Below, piece after piece: positions 38,266-46,046 of a DNA stretch of 64,000 nucleotides (within the stretch, counting starts at the first letter, position 1; each line of letters starts with the position of its first letter). Source of the DNA: Corynebacterium urogenitale (GTDB lineage Bacteria; Actinomycetota; Actinomycetes; Mycobacteriales; Mycobacteriaceae); assembly GCF_009026825.1 (NCBI RefSeq), contig NZ_CP045032.1, positions 1,364,001 through 1,428,000 on the forward strand. The letters are read 5' to 3'. Under the pieces are notes generated by a model. It worked only from the letters and a program-made list of their open reading frames with translations, made no database searches and had not been told where the DNA came from. Position numbers and translations under genes: made by a program.

Positions 38266-39621
38266 CTATGGGGCCATCTTGGCCGCGGACTCCTCGGCGG
38301 AAGAGTCGTTGTCGTAGTTGTAGGCGCTCTCGCGGTGATGGGTGGAGTCGATACCGGCCTGCTCGTCTTCATCGGTGATGCGCCAGCCCATGATTGCCTT
38401 GAGGGCGAGGCCGATGATTGCGGTGACGATGGCGCAGAAGATCGCGGCGAACAGCGCAATGGAGATCTGGACGATCAGGAGCTTAAATCCATCGGTGCCG
38501 CCACCGGTGAACAGGCCAGCATCCTCCGCCAGCAGGCCACAAGCGATGGTTCCCCACATACCGGCAACGAGGTGCAGGCCAACAACGTCGAGGGAGTCAT
38601 CGAACTTGAAGCGATACTTCATGGCCACGCCGAAGGCTGCCAGGATACCGCCGATGAAGCCGGCGATGATGGAGGTCACTGGGTTGAAAGATCCCGCAGC
38701 CGGGGTGATGGTGACTAGGCCGGCAACAACACCGGAGGCAGCGCCCAGGGACGTGTTGTGACCGTCGCGGAAGCGTTCAACCATGAGCCAGCCGAGCATT
38801 GCAGCACAAGTTGCTGCGGTGGTATTGACCCACGCCAACCCAGCGAGTCCGTCAGCGGCGAATGCGGAGCCGCCGTTGAAACCGAACCAACCGAACCACA
38901 GCAGGGCCGCGCCGAGCATAACGAGTGGCAGGTTGTGAGGCTTATCCTCACCCTTCATGAATCCGTAGGACTTACCGATGATCAGTGCGAGAACCAAGCC
39001 AGCCACACCAGCGTTGATGTGAACGACGGTGCCACCTGCGAAGTCGATGGGGGCAACTGCTGCCACGGTCTCTCCGTCTTCGGTCACGGTGCCGAAGAGC
39101 CAGGAGGCGATGGAATTCTCGGCGTGCGACAGGAGGCCACCGCCCCAAACCATGTGTGCCATCGGGAAGTAGGAGAAGGTGACCCACAGGGCGGTGAAGA
39201 CCAACCAGGTGGAGAACTTCACGCGGTTTGCCAGGGAACCGGAGATGATCGCCACGGTGATGACGGCAAATGTCAGCTGGAAGCCGATATCGATGATGTT
39301 GGCATAGCCGGAGGAGCCAGCAATGTAGTTGCCGGCCTCATCGGTGATGCTGTCCTTCAGGCCGAAGAACTCGAATGGGTTGGACACAATCCCCGCGATG
39401 GACTGGGTTCCGTAGGACATGGACCAGCCCCACAAAACGTAGATCACACCGACGACACCGAGCGAGCCGAAGGACATCAGCATCATGTTCAGTGCGGACT
39501 TTTGGCGGGACATTCCGCCGTAGAATAGGGCAAGTGCGGGGGTCATGAGGAGCACCAGGGCGGCGCTCATCAACATCCACGAAGCATTGCCGCTCGCTGC
39601 GGCCATCTCCTCCGGGGTCAT
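38266..39621 (-). CDS. amtB: Ammonium transporter AmtB
   Basis: This 451-residue Amt/MEP/Rh channel for ammonium has 11-12 membrane helices. Family segments include ALFYGGMSRQKSALNMMLMS, FAGGTVVHINAGVAGLVLALI (pore histidine) and LHLVAGMWGTIACGLL, with a short acidic C-terminal tail. The ATG at 39621 is preferred, because AAGGAG lies directly before it and the TTG upstream overlaps that site. It sits between ftsY and ffh as in C. glutamicum, but the glnK and glnD genes that follow amtB there are missing; a terminator and ffh come next. Confidence 0.93.
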   Translation of the reverse strand: MTPEEMAAASGNASWMLMSAALVLLMTPALALFYGGMSRQKSALNMMLMSFGSLGVVGVIYVLWGWSMSYGTQSIAGIVSNPFEFFGLKDSITDEAGNYIAGSSGYANIIDIGFQLTFAVITVAIISGSLANRVKFSTWLVFTALWVTFSYFPMAHMVWGGGLLSHAENSIASWLFGTVTEDGETVAAVAPIDFAGGTVVHINAGVAGLVLALIIGKSYGFMKGEDKPHNLPLVMLGAALLWFGWFGFNGGSAFAADGLAGLAWVNTTAATCAAMLGWLMVERFRDGHNTSLGAASGVVAGLVTITPAAGSFNPVTSIIAGFIGGILAAFGVAMKYRFKFDDSLDVVGLHLVAGMWGTIACGLLAEDAGLFTGGGTDGFKLLIVQISIALFAAIFCAIVTAIIGLALKAIMGWRITDEDEQAGIDSTHHRESAYNYDNDSSAEESAAKMAP

Positions 39622-39729
39622 GTCTAACTCCTTCAAACGAAACTTTCTTACGCTGAATAATTCAACGGGTTACATGTTTCGGCGAAAGATCTATTTTCAT
39701 TACTTAAACATGAACAAACGGGAGGTAGT

Positions 39730-39745
39730 GTTTCGAGGATGTTTC
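39730..39745. promoter_or_regulatory. GlnR-like half-site pair upstream of amtB
   Basis: On the minus strand GAAAC-6 bp-GAAAC gives the AC-n9-AC spacing described for GlnR boxes in mycobacteria. It lies about 110 bp before amtB, in the 195-bp gap to ftsY. Further isolated GAAAC copies occur at 39676-39680 and 39773-39777. Corynebacteria usually control amtB with AmtR, and no complete AmtR palindrome was found here. Confidence 0.3.
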
Positions 39746-39816
39746 AAGAATCGATACAGTTTTGCGTCCGTGTTTCATTGCTCAACAATCCCCGCGAGCA
39801 GGCACAAGAGCACTAG

Positions 39817-41511
39817 CTATCCGAGAAGCGCATCGACGAAGCTCTCTACCTCGAAAGGCGCCAGGTGGTCAGCACCCTCGCCGAGCCCAACGAGCTTGAC
39901 TGGCACACCGAGCTCTTCCTGCACCTGGAAGACAATGCCGCCCTTGGCGGTGCCATCCAGCTTGGTGAGGACCACACCTGTGATGTCGACAACCTCACGG
40001 AAAACACGCGCCTGCATGAGTCCGTTCTGGCCGACCGTCGCATCCAGCACCAGCAGCACTTCGTCCACCTTGGCTTTCTTCTCCACGACGCGCTTGACCT
40101 TGCCCAGCTGATCCATCAGGCCGACGGAGGTGTGCAGGCGACCGGCCGTGTCGATGAGCACCACGTCGGTGCCATCCTCGATTCCCTTAGCTACTGAGTC
40201 GAAGGCGACGGATGCCGGATCCGCCCCTTCCGCACCACGCACAGTCTGTGCACCCACGCGACGCCCCCACGTCTCCAGCTGGTCGGCGGCCGCCGCGCGG
40301 AAGGTATCAGCTGCACCCAGCGTCACGCTGTGTCCCATGCCGATGAGAACTCGGGATAGCTTGCCCGTTGTGGTGGTCTTACCAGTGCCGTTGACGCCCA
40401 CGACCATGATGACGGCGGGCTTGCCATCGTATGGCATGGCCTTGATCGAGCGATCCATCTCTGGTTTGCAGGCGTCGATAAGGGCGTCGCGCAACATTGC
40501 ACGAGCTTCTTCCTCGCTGGAAACACCATTGACGGCAATGCGCTGACGCAGATCGTCAACTACTGCCATCGTGGTCTTCGTTCCGAGGTCGGCCATCAGC
40601 AATGTGTCTTCGATGTCCTCCCACGCGTCCTCATCCAAATCACCAGCGGAGAGGATGCCCAGCACCCCTCGCCCGATGATGTTTTGAGACTTGGACATCC
40701 GGCCACGCAGTTTGCTGATGCGACCGTGAACCGGAGCAATCTCATCCTGAGCCGGCGTCCCATCGGCTGGCTGTGTTGTGGCTTCCTTCTCTGTCTGCGA
40801 ATCTTCGGCAGTCTCAGCGACAGGAGTGGCTGGCGCTGCTGGCGCTACCGGTGCTGCTGGCGTTGCTGAGGCTGTGACTTGCTCAGCTTCCTCCAACTGC
40901 TGCTCGGAGGTCTCGGCTGGTTTGTCGATCTCCTCCTCGATGGCCTCATCCAGCGGAGCGTCCTCAGCCTTAGGAGCTTCCGATACCTCGTCAATCGACG
41001 GCGCTGGCGGAACAATATCCGCCTCGTCTACCTGTTCCCCCTGATGCTGCTGCGGCATGGCACTATCGCTCTCAGCGGTGGTATCCGCGCCGGATCCTGC
41101 CTCCCCCTCGGAGGACGCTGCAGGCGGCACTGGAGCTTCAGGACCCTCAGCCGGCTGGGCGGGCTGGGCAGGCTGCTTCGGAGCCTGTTCTGGGGTTTCT
41201 TCGGCGGGAGCCTTGAGCTCTTGGCCGGAGCGCGGAATGGCCTCCTTCTCCGCGTCCTTGTCCTTGCCCTGTTCTGGCTTGTTAATTTCGACGCCACCAA
41301 TAGTTGTGGCGCCGCCGCCAGAAGTGAAGTTGAACCCACTCTGCGCTTGGTAGTTTCCAGAGGAGGGCTTCTTCTGCTCGATCTCCTCCTTCTTTTCGAA
41401 AGAAATCTGCTTCGACTTGCTGCGTCGCAGACCGTAGGCGATGACGAGCGCCGCGATGACCACCAAGGCCACCACACCGATAATGATCCACATGAGCGGT
41501 GAAAGTTCCAT
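39817..41511 (-). CDS. ftsY: Signal recognition particle receptor FtsY
   Basis: FtsY is the membrane receptor for SRP. The 564-residue protein starts with one membrane helix (MWIIIGVVALVVIAALVIAYGL). It continues with a ~240-residue disordered acidic/Ala/Pro-rich region, and ends with the NG GTPase domain: GVNGTGKTTTTGKLSR, LIDTAGRLHTSVGLMDQLGK, TKLDGTAKGGIVF, GLGEGADHLAPF. An N-terminal transmembrane anchor plus acidic linker is typical of actinobacterial FtsY. It is separated from smc by three extra genes, and followed by amtB. Confidence 0.96.
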   Translation of the reverse strand: MELSPLMWIIIGVVALVVIAALVIAYGLRRSKSKQISFEKKEEIEQKKPSSGNYQAQSGFNFTSGGGATTIGGVEINKPEQGKDKDAEKEAIPRSGQELKAPAEETPEQAPKQPAQPAQPAEGPEAPVPPAASSEGEAGSGADTTAESDSAMPQQHQGEQVDEADIVPPAPSIDEVSEAPKAEDAPLDEAIEEEIDKPAETSEQQLEEAEQVTASATPAAPVAPAAPATPVAETAEDSQTEKEATTQPADGTPAQDEIAPVHGRISKLRGRMSKSQNIIGRGVLGILSAGDLDEDAWEDIEDTLLMADLGTKTTMAVVDDLRQRIAVNGVSSEEEARAMLRDALIDACKPEMDRSIKAMPYDGKPAVIMVVGVNGTGKTTTTGKLSRVLIGMGHSVTLGAADTFRAAAADQLETWGRRVGAQTVRGAEGADPASVAFDSVAKGIEDGTDVVLIDTAGRLHTSVGLMDQLGKVKRVVEKKAKVDEVLLVLDATVGQNGLMQARVFREVVDITGVVLTKLDGTAKGGIVFQVQEELGVPVKLVGLGEGADHLAPFEVESFVDALLG

Positions 41512-41572
41512 GTCCCCTAGTCAATCAAATTTCTGATTGCCGTGTGCGCTGGGGCGGGGCTATTGTTCAGTC

Positions 41573-42883
41573 ATGCTCGAGTTCTTACGCTCCATTCCGC
41601 TCACCGGAGTGGCTGCGGAGGCGACCACTTGGTTCGTCCTCATCCTTTTCACCTGCATGCTGGTGTGGGCTCAGTCCACAGGCAAGAGATTGCGTAACAG
41701 CATCGTGTGTGCAGCAATCGCGGTTTTGTTAGCGATTATTGGCCTGACGATCGCAGTCGGTTTCTTCGCTATTTCATTGGGTGAGATCCATCCCCTACTC
41801 ATCGCGGCCACCATATGTCTGCTGATGTCTTTGTTGCTCACTGGTGCGGCCCTTATCACGCAGTGGCAGAAACTATGGACTCTCGCACCCCTAGCTTTCG
41901 TCATGCTGAGCTGTGTTCTTGTCGGCAATCAAACGTACGCGCTATATCCTGACGTCGAAACGCTCTTTCCAGACGTGTCCTACAACACGATCGAAGAAAA
42001 AGATCTTCCGGCCGTGAACGCTAGCGACAAGACCATATCTGCGGAACTATGGCGCGCGACGGAAAAAACACCGGACGATGGCTCACGCCTGTCCATGAAC
42101 ATCCCCACTCCCAAATCCGGATTCCAGGCGCGTCCTGCCGACGTCTACCTCCCACCAGCCTGGTTTAGCACTCCCCGCCCGGAATTGCCTGTTCTCGTCC
42201 TCTTGCACGGGATCCCCGGCGCGCCTTCACAGTGGTTCGATGAAGGTGGCGGATTAAAAACGATCGTGGATTACCAGAAGCTCCATGATGGACTCACACC
42301 TATTGTCGTGTCTGTGGACGCCACTGGAGGGTGGGTCAGCGACCCCGTGTGCACGGACAGCCCCCGCGCAAAAGTACGAACCTATCTCACCAAGGACGTG
42401 CCGGCTTGGCTGATCACCCGCCTGGGCGCCAACCCCGACCAAAGCTCCTGGACCCTTGGAGGCCTGTCGTACGGCGGAACGTGCGCGCTGCAAATTGTGT
42501 CCAATGCTCCCGATAGTTTTGGAACATTCCTCGACTACTCCGGGGAATTCACCCCGAATAATGGCGAAGGCCACCAATCCACGCTCCAGAATTTTTTCAA
42601 TAACAGTGAGAAGGAATTCGCCAAGCGCAATCCGGCCGATATTCTTTCGCGGGCCGCCACCGATGGTACAGCCGTGTTCTCCGAGACATCCGGACGTTTC
42701 GTCGCGGGACTCAGTGACCACGCCGCTCAGGAGGATTTGCGGAGGATCCACGGTCTCGCCGAAGCGGCGGAGATTCAGTCCACATTCCGCACATTGCCCG
42801 GAGGACATGATTTCCGCGTGTGGAGAACGGCTTTGAGGCAGGACTTCGCTTGGGTCGCTGAACGTGGCGGACTCCCCCGCTAG
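41573..42883 (+). CDS. Membrane-anchored alpha/beta-hydrolase, esterase/mycolyltransferase-like
   Basis: This 436-residue protein has four N-terminal membrane helices (about 15-33, 44-68, 74-96, 104-118). A C-terminal esterase domain of the EstA/antigen-85-like superfamily follows, expected outside the cell. VLVLLHGIPGAPSQWF gives the oxyanion region, GLSYGG (297-302) the nucleophile Ser299, and GGHDFRVW near the C-terminus the catalytic His. TATTGT seven bases before the ATG suggests a leaderless transcript. It is convergent with the aminoacyl-PG synthase gene 42 bp away. An esterase acting on lipid esters in the envelope is plausible; mycolate transfer is possible but unproven. Confidence 0.75.
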   Translation: MLEFLRSIPLTGVAAEATTWFVLILFTCMLVWAQSTGKRLRNSIVCAAIAVLLAIIGLTIAVGFFAISLGEIHPLLIAATICLLMSLLLTGAALITQWQKLWTLAPLAFVMLSCVLVGNQTYALYPDVETLFPDVSYNTIEEKDLPAVNASDKTISAELWRATEKTPDDGSRLSMNIPTPKSGFQARPADVYLPPAWFSTPRPELPVLVLLHGIPGAPSQWFDEGGGLKTIVDYQKLHDGLTPIVVSVDATGGWVSDPVCTDSPRAKVRTYLTKDVPAWLITRLGANPDQSSWTLGGLSYGGTCALQIVSNAPDSFGTFLDYSGEFTPNNGEGHQSTLQNFFNNSEKEFAKRNPADILSRAATDGTAVFSETSGRFVAGLSDHAAQEDLRRIHGLAEAAEIQSTFRTLPGGHDFRVWRTALRQDFAWVAERGGLPR

Positions 42884-42925
42884 TTATGCCGGGACCCCCG
42901 CCGTAGCGTCTCCAGTGGGAGCAGC

Positions 42926-45900
42926 TTAGATCCGCACGACAGTACACGCCGTAGCCGGGATGCCGAGCTGAAGCAGCTCGTTAATGTCCTCTGTGTCCTC
43001 CAGCTCTGCAGGCTTGGTGTCCAGCGCAAAACCGGAGGCGACGACGTCCGCGTTTACGGCCGTCATCCACCCGCGAGCGTAGGATCCACCCATTGATGGC
43101 AAGGATCCCAACTGCAGCTCCGCTGGCACGTCAGTGAACTCCGTTGGTTCAGCGATCTGTGGCAGCAGTCTTTCGTTAAAGATTGTCGCCAGCATACTGT
43201 TCACAGTCGCATCAGAACGTGACTTCAGGCCCAAAGATTGGCACACATTTCGTACAGTCTCTGCGGAGGCGCCGCCCTCAAGCTTGTCTAGTCCTTCCTC
43301 TGCGAGAAGGGTGTTAATTGCATCGAGGAACACGATGGTTTTGAGGTCTTTGCTTTGTGCAACTTGGCCGCCGGTAGGTACTAGCTGACCAGCCATTGCA
43401 CGCGCCCACTGTTCATCGGCTCGGGTGGACATGACTGTAGCTAACCACTGTGGACGCACACGCTGCTCCACGGTAGATGCGCTTCCTGGGTGCGCAGAAT
43501 CTTCCGCTTCCAGGCTGAATACTTTATCCGCTCCTCCAGCCACCGCTGCCAACAAGTGAAGAGTGGTCGTCATCTCCGGATGGGACGGCATTTCAATGTA
43601 TCCCTGGCCCTGCAAATCCTGCCGCAGTTGGTTCACTCGACAGGATCGCATGAACAGCTCTCGCTGCATCTCGGGGTCACTGAGCAAACCCTGCGCCATC
43701 ATCCGCGCCGCACTTGGGGTCTGGGCATTGCCCTTCTTATTGGCGTTCGGCGCCACTACATCCAGCGCCTTGGCCTCCAACCTCACAGCGCGGGTGATGA
43801 CCGATGGCTGACCTTTCTTCGATACGCCTGTGATGCCCTCGATATGCACGCGATCACCGAGATCAATGGCGTTCGGCAGGACGGCACCCTGCGGGAGGTT
43901 CTCACGCAGGGCCTTGGAATCCACGATGACCTGACATGCCCCGCTGGCATCTGCGATGTCGAAGAAGGCAATTGCTCCAAACTTCCGCTTGGCGCGCACA
44001 CGCCCGGCAACCGTGACCTCCTGTTCTTGGGGCGCAGCAACTACTTCAGCGCAGGTCGTCGTCGGAGCGGGAAGGACGGCCCACGGGTTGATACCTTCGG
44101 CTTCCAAGGCCTGGACAGCAGTCATGCGAGCTTGCACCTGCTTGTTGATCTTTTTGGTTTTCTTGCCCAAACGCGCTTCCCAGCGAGCCATCGCACGAAG
44201 AGCAGCATCCGCTCCAGGAGAGTCAATGTCGGCGTGCCCACGCATGTCCTCAGAGTCGATCCAGGGAATGAAACCTTCTGCGATACCCGCCGCAAAACCC
44301 GTCCGCGCGAGCGCGGTTGTGGATTCGAAGCACATGTAGCGGGGAACCCATTCCGGGTTATATTTCACGTTCGAGCGGTATAGTGCCTCCATCTGCCACC
44401 ACCGGGACAGGAACACGAGAATCTTGCGGGTGGTCTTGGTGAATGGATCCACACCTACCTGAGACTCCGAAGCAAAGACCTTACGGAAAACTGCGAAGTT
44501 GAGTGACACCTGCCGTACGAGAAGATCCTCATTCGAGCACAGATACGCCACCATCGCCTCGACGGTACCGTTCGGAGCCTGTGGGCCTCGGCGCATGAGA
44601 TCCAATGACAGTCCATCGGTCCCCCACGGCACGAAACTGAGCTGCGCGATCACAGTTGCCTCTGCACCACGTCCCTGTAGTGCTTCCACCAGTACGCAGT
44701 CACCGTCCCCGGCGTCGCCTAGGCGAGAGAGCGCCATGGAAAAGCCACGTTCATCCGAGGTGTCGCGCCACGAGTCTGCACGCTGCTCCACCTGTTTCAT
44801 CTCTTCATCGGAAATCTGGTGGTGGCGCCTGACACGCATCCACACGCCCTCGCGCTCTGCATGGGCAATTGCCTGGCGCACCACTCTGAATTCAGGCTTG
44901 TCCACATCGAAGCGATCCGTGTAGACGATGGCCTCATCGCCAAGGTGCATGGCGCTGAGTCCGTGGCGTTCGTAGGCCCGAGCACCCGCCTCCGACGCTC
45001 CCATGACTGCCGGTACCCAACCATATTCGCGCGCGTGCTCAAGAAAGGCATCGATGGCGGCGTCCCACGAGTCCTGTTCCCCCAACGGATCAGCAGACGC
45101 GATGGCGCATCCGACCTCCACTCGGTAGGTCACGGCTGCGCGCCCATTGGGTGAATAAATGATCGACTTGTCGCGTCGAGTGGCGAAATAGGCCAATGAG
45201 TCATTCCCATTGAAGCGCTTAATCATGGAGCGCACAATTGTCTCATCAGTGCGCGACAAAGAGTTTTGATTTTGTTGCGAACGCACGGCCACAAGCAGGG
45301 CCAGTAAGAGGACAATGGCCGCGGCAATGGAAATGATGAAAGCCACCGCGTGAGGGGCATGATTGTCGAAAAAGCTGCGATCTACGAGGGACAATAACGC
45401 AGCGTGGTTAAGGGCCCACCCCACACGCTGTGGACCCACCAGCGAGCCTGGGAACTTCATCACGAGCGCGACTGCCATCACGCACACCACGACTGTGCCA
45501 ATCAGCCATGTGAGGCAGGCGGCACGTACGTTGATACGCCGAGTACGCGTGGTAAAAGCCGGATGCACGGCAATCATGAGCACAAGAAGTAGTGCTTGGA
45601 CCACGGTGCCGATCTCGAACAGTGCCCCCATGTCCTTGGGCGTCTCGAAGGTCTCCGGGCTGAAGATGTAAAACAGCAGATTGCCCACATTCAGCAGAAC
45701 CAACCCACCGACGGCGATGGCCCATGCAGCTCGGCGCTTTTGCCACAACCCCACGCCCACGAGGCCCAAAGCCACGCACCATGCCAAAGACAGGTGCGCG
45801 ATAGGAATGAATAGAGCATCCAGGGTGAGAACCACGTCCCCGAGTGTGAGGCGAAGTGGTCGAATCACAATGAGGACAAATCCAAAAAGCGCGTACGCCA

Positions 45901-45952
45901 TCAACGTGCCACCGATGAGTTTCGGTGACCAACGTTCAATCAAAGACTTCAC
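42926..45952 (-). CDS. lysX: Aminoacyl-phosphatidylglycerol synthase of LysX type with degenerate synthetase domain
   Basis: The 1008-residue protein has the order of mycobacterial LysX. First come about six membrane helices (to residue ~223), then a cytosolic MprF-type aminoacyltransferase domain (~235-545, with VGCAIASADPLG, FAVFRKVFASES and YRSNVKYNPEWVPRY). An OB-fold tRNA-anticodon domain follows (~645-730), then a region where the class-II lysyl-tRNA synthetase core should be. That last part (~745-1008) lacks the motif-2 RNFRNE arginines, the HGGA segment and the motif-3 GLGxDR, so it should not charge tRNA. Such proteins transfer Lys or Ala to phosphatidylglycerol and protect against cationic peptides. 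The amino acid used here is not determinable. Confidence 0.85.
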   Translation of the reverse strand: MKSLIERWSPKLIGGTLMAYALFGFVLIVIRPLRLTLGDVVLTLDALFIPIAHLSLAWCVALGLVGVGLWQKRRAAWAIAVGGLVLLNVGNLLFYIFSPETFETPKDMGALFEIGTVVQALLLVLMIAVHPAFTTRTRRINVRAACLTWLIGTVVVCVMAVALVMKFPGSLVGPQRVGWALNHAALLSLVDRSFFDNHAPHAVAFIISIAAAIVLLLALLVAVRSQQNQNSLSRTDETIVRSMIKRFNGNDSLAYFATRRDKSIIYSPNGRAAVTYRVEVGCAIASADPLGEQDSWDAAIDAFLEHAREYGWVPAVMGASEAGARAYERHGLSAMHLGDEAIVYTDRFDVDKPEFRVVRQAIAHAEREGVWMRVRRHHQISDEEMKQVEQRADSWRDTSDERGFSMALSRLGDAGDGDCVLVEALQGRGAEATVIAQLSFVPWGTDGLSLDLMRRGPQAPNGTVEAMVAYLCSNEDLLVRQVSLNFAVFRKVFASESQVGVDPFTKTTRKILVFLSRWWQMEALYRSNVKYNPEWVPRYMCFESTTALARTGFAAGIAEGFIPWIDSEDMRGHADIDSPGADAALRAMARWEARLGKKTKKINKQVQARMTAVQALEAEGINPWAVLPAPTTTCAEVVAAPQEQEVTVAGRVRAKRKFGAIAFFDIADASGACQVIVDSKALRENLPQGAVLPNAIDLGDRVHIEGITGVSKKGQPSVITRAVRLEAKALDVVAPNANKKGNAQTPSAARMMAQGLLSDPEMQRELFMRSCRVNQLRQDLQGQGYIEMPSHPEMTTTLHLLAAVAGGADKVFSLEAEDSAHPGSASTVEQRVRPQWLATVMSTRADEQWARAMAGQLVPTGGQVAQSKDLKTIVFLDAINTLLAEEGLDKLEGGASAETVRNVCQSLGLKSRSDATVNSMLATIFNERLLPQIAEPTEFTDVPAELQLGSLPSMGGSYARGWMTAVNADVVASGFALDTKPAELEDTEDINELLQLGIPATACTVVRI

Positions 45953-45991
45953 AAAAACCTATTATGAAGCCACTCGCAGTCCAAAGAAATA

Positions 45992-46021
45992 CAGACGTAC
46001 AACCAGTTGGCTGTACGTCTG
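45992..46021 (-). terminator. Terminator after the 1197-aa gene
   Basis: Perfect 10-bp stem CAGACGTACA / TGTACGTCTG with a 10-nt loop, followed on the minus strand by TATTTCTTT. It lies between the large hypothetical gene and lysX, so lysX is transcribed separately. Confidence 0.85.
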
Positions 46022-46046
46022 CTGTGAATTAGCTGGAAGCGTGAAT

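Noticed and set aside
39688..39706. Possible AmtR box upstream of amtB
   Set aside because: Only one half (CTAT) is present; the other half-site of the CTAT-n6-ATAG palindrome is not, so it is not a convincing AmtR site.
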